Source: DASQJJ01 sp035631115
Lineage (GTDB): Bacteria; Patescibacteriota; Microgenomatia; Levybacterales; UBA12049
Reading direction: 5' to 3'
NCBI GenBank assembly: GCA_035631115.1
Contig: DASQJJ010000049.1
Span: forward strand, 1 to 6,534
DNA: 6,534 nt
Below the pieces are notes generated by a model. The model was not told the origin of the DNA, made no database searches, and saw only the letters and a program-made list of their open reading frames with translations. The translations under genes were made by a program, and so were the position numbers. Positions within the stretch are counted from its first letter, which is position 1. The number at the start of each line of letters is the position of its first letter. Below, one piece after another: positions 6,078-6,534 of the stretch.

Positions 6078-6534
6078 GCCTGAGTAACAAAGAATGATTC
6101 AGGAACAAAATGTCTTATGGCAAAATTTCGAACAGCACAAAGTATAGGTGATTTGAATGACGATATGAAAATAAGCACGTTGGAAAGTCTTCTCATCTGA
6201 TTAATGCGAGGCTTGCGCCTTTTCGTAAAACGCTCCAGTGCGAGTGGAATCTCTTTTTCTGTAACACTTAAAAGTTCTTCTGCTAAGACCTGTGCGTCTT
6301 CTAATGCAATCGAAGTACCCATACCGCTTAGGGGAGAAATTGCGTGTTCGGCATCGCCAATTAAAATAACACGATTTTTATACCATTTGTCTAAATTAAT
6401 TTTCCCAATACTTGTATGCATAATTTTCTCAGGATCTTTTAGCTCTTCAAGAATTTCTGGAACAAATGACTTAAATTCTTTAAATGAATTTTCTATATCT
6501 TTTAATCTATCTTCTGTATCTTCATGGATATATT
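6050..6534 (-). CDS. FAD-dependent monooxygenase, C-terminal part (5' end outside window)
   Basis: The frame is open from the right edge and encodes about 160 C-terminal residues ending at TAA (6052-6050). It carries the second FAD motif of class A flavoprotein monooxygenases (PHBH/UbiH/TetX fold, PF01494): RVILIGDAEH, then SPLSGMGTSIALEDA and LAEEL, in which the Asp of GD (fragment residue 60) contacts the FAD ribityl chain. A typical tail with R.KPRI follows. The ATG at 6421 is internal, because the coding frame continues upstream of it in a helical, charged stretch and the N-terminal GxGxxG Rossmann motif must lie beyond the edge. These enzymes use NAD(P)H and O2 to hydroxylate or epoxidise aromatic or isoprenoid substrates; zeaxanthin epoxidase is one member. 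The CruF-like neighbour makes an isoprenoid or carotenoid substrate plausible but unproven. Confidence 0.88.
   Translation of the reverse strand, partial: YIHEDTEDRLKDIENSFKEFKSFVPEILEELKDPEKIMHTSIGKINLDKWYKNRVILIGDAEHAISPLSGMGTSIALEDAQVLAEELLSVTEKEIPLALERFTKRRKPRINQMRRLSNVLIFISSFKSPILCAVRNFAIRHFVPESFFVTQARQMHDYLI

Noticed and set aside
6050..6421. A complete 123-residue gene starting at the ATG at 6421
   Set aside because: The same frame stays open to the window edge, and the fragment holds only the second FAD motif, so it is the C-terminal part of a larger monooxygenase.

Overview
The window is AT-rich, densely packed bacterial DNA holding seven genes, two of them cut by the window edges. 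Five are on the plus strand and two on the minus strand. There are no RNA genes, mobile elements, CRISPR repeats or gene-free stretches of any size. A clear RarA rules against an archaeon. The very tight packing, the two-gene transketolase, the weak or absent Shine-Dalgarno sequences and a -10 box placed exactly for a leaderless transcript together suggest a small-genome bacterium of the Patescibacteria/CPR type. That placement is an inference, with moderate confidence. TGA acts as a normal stop for two genes, and tryptophan is TGG throughout, so the UGA-recoding lineages (codes 4 and 25) are unlikely.

Left block (1-3255, plus strand): the C-terminal two thirds of a transketolase N-terminal (pyrimidine/diphosphate-site) subunit, the complete transketolase C-terminal subunit, and an FAD-linked oxidase of the GlcD/D-lactate dehydrogenase type. 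They are separated by 3 bp and 1 bp and look like one operon. The two transketolase halves should form one enzyme of the non-oxidative pentose phosphate pathway. They lie in the same reading frame with only TGA-CAT between them. The oxidase probably oxidises a small 2-hydroxy acid; its substrate is not visible from sequence.

Middle block (3249-5475, plus strand): a promoter that overlaps the end of the oxidase gene and appears to start transcription on the A of the ATG, then rarA (AAA+ ATPase acting at stalled replication forks). rarA is coupled through a GTGA overlap to an integral-membrane acyltransferase-3 family protein. The functional link between these two is probably only co-transcription.

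Right block (5443-6534, minus strand): the C-terminal part of a class A FAD monooxygenase (PHBH/UbiH fold), followed 7 bp downstream by a small polytopic membrane protein that resembles the carotenoid biosynthesis/CruF family (PF04240, DUF422). The pair suggests a carotenoid or isoprenoid modification module continuing past the right edge. The last gene of this block overlaps the acyltransferase gene tail-to-tail by 33 bp, with no recognisable terminator between the two convergent units.

I see no clearly novel multi-gene system. The points most worth a second look are the in-frame stop junction of the transketolase halves, the leaderless promoter geometry, and the putative carotenoid-modifying pair.
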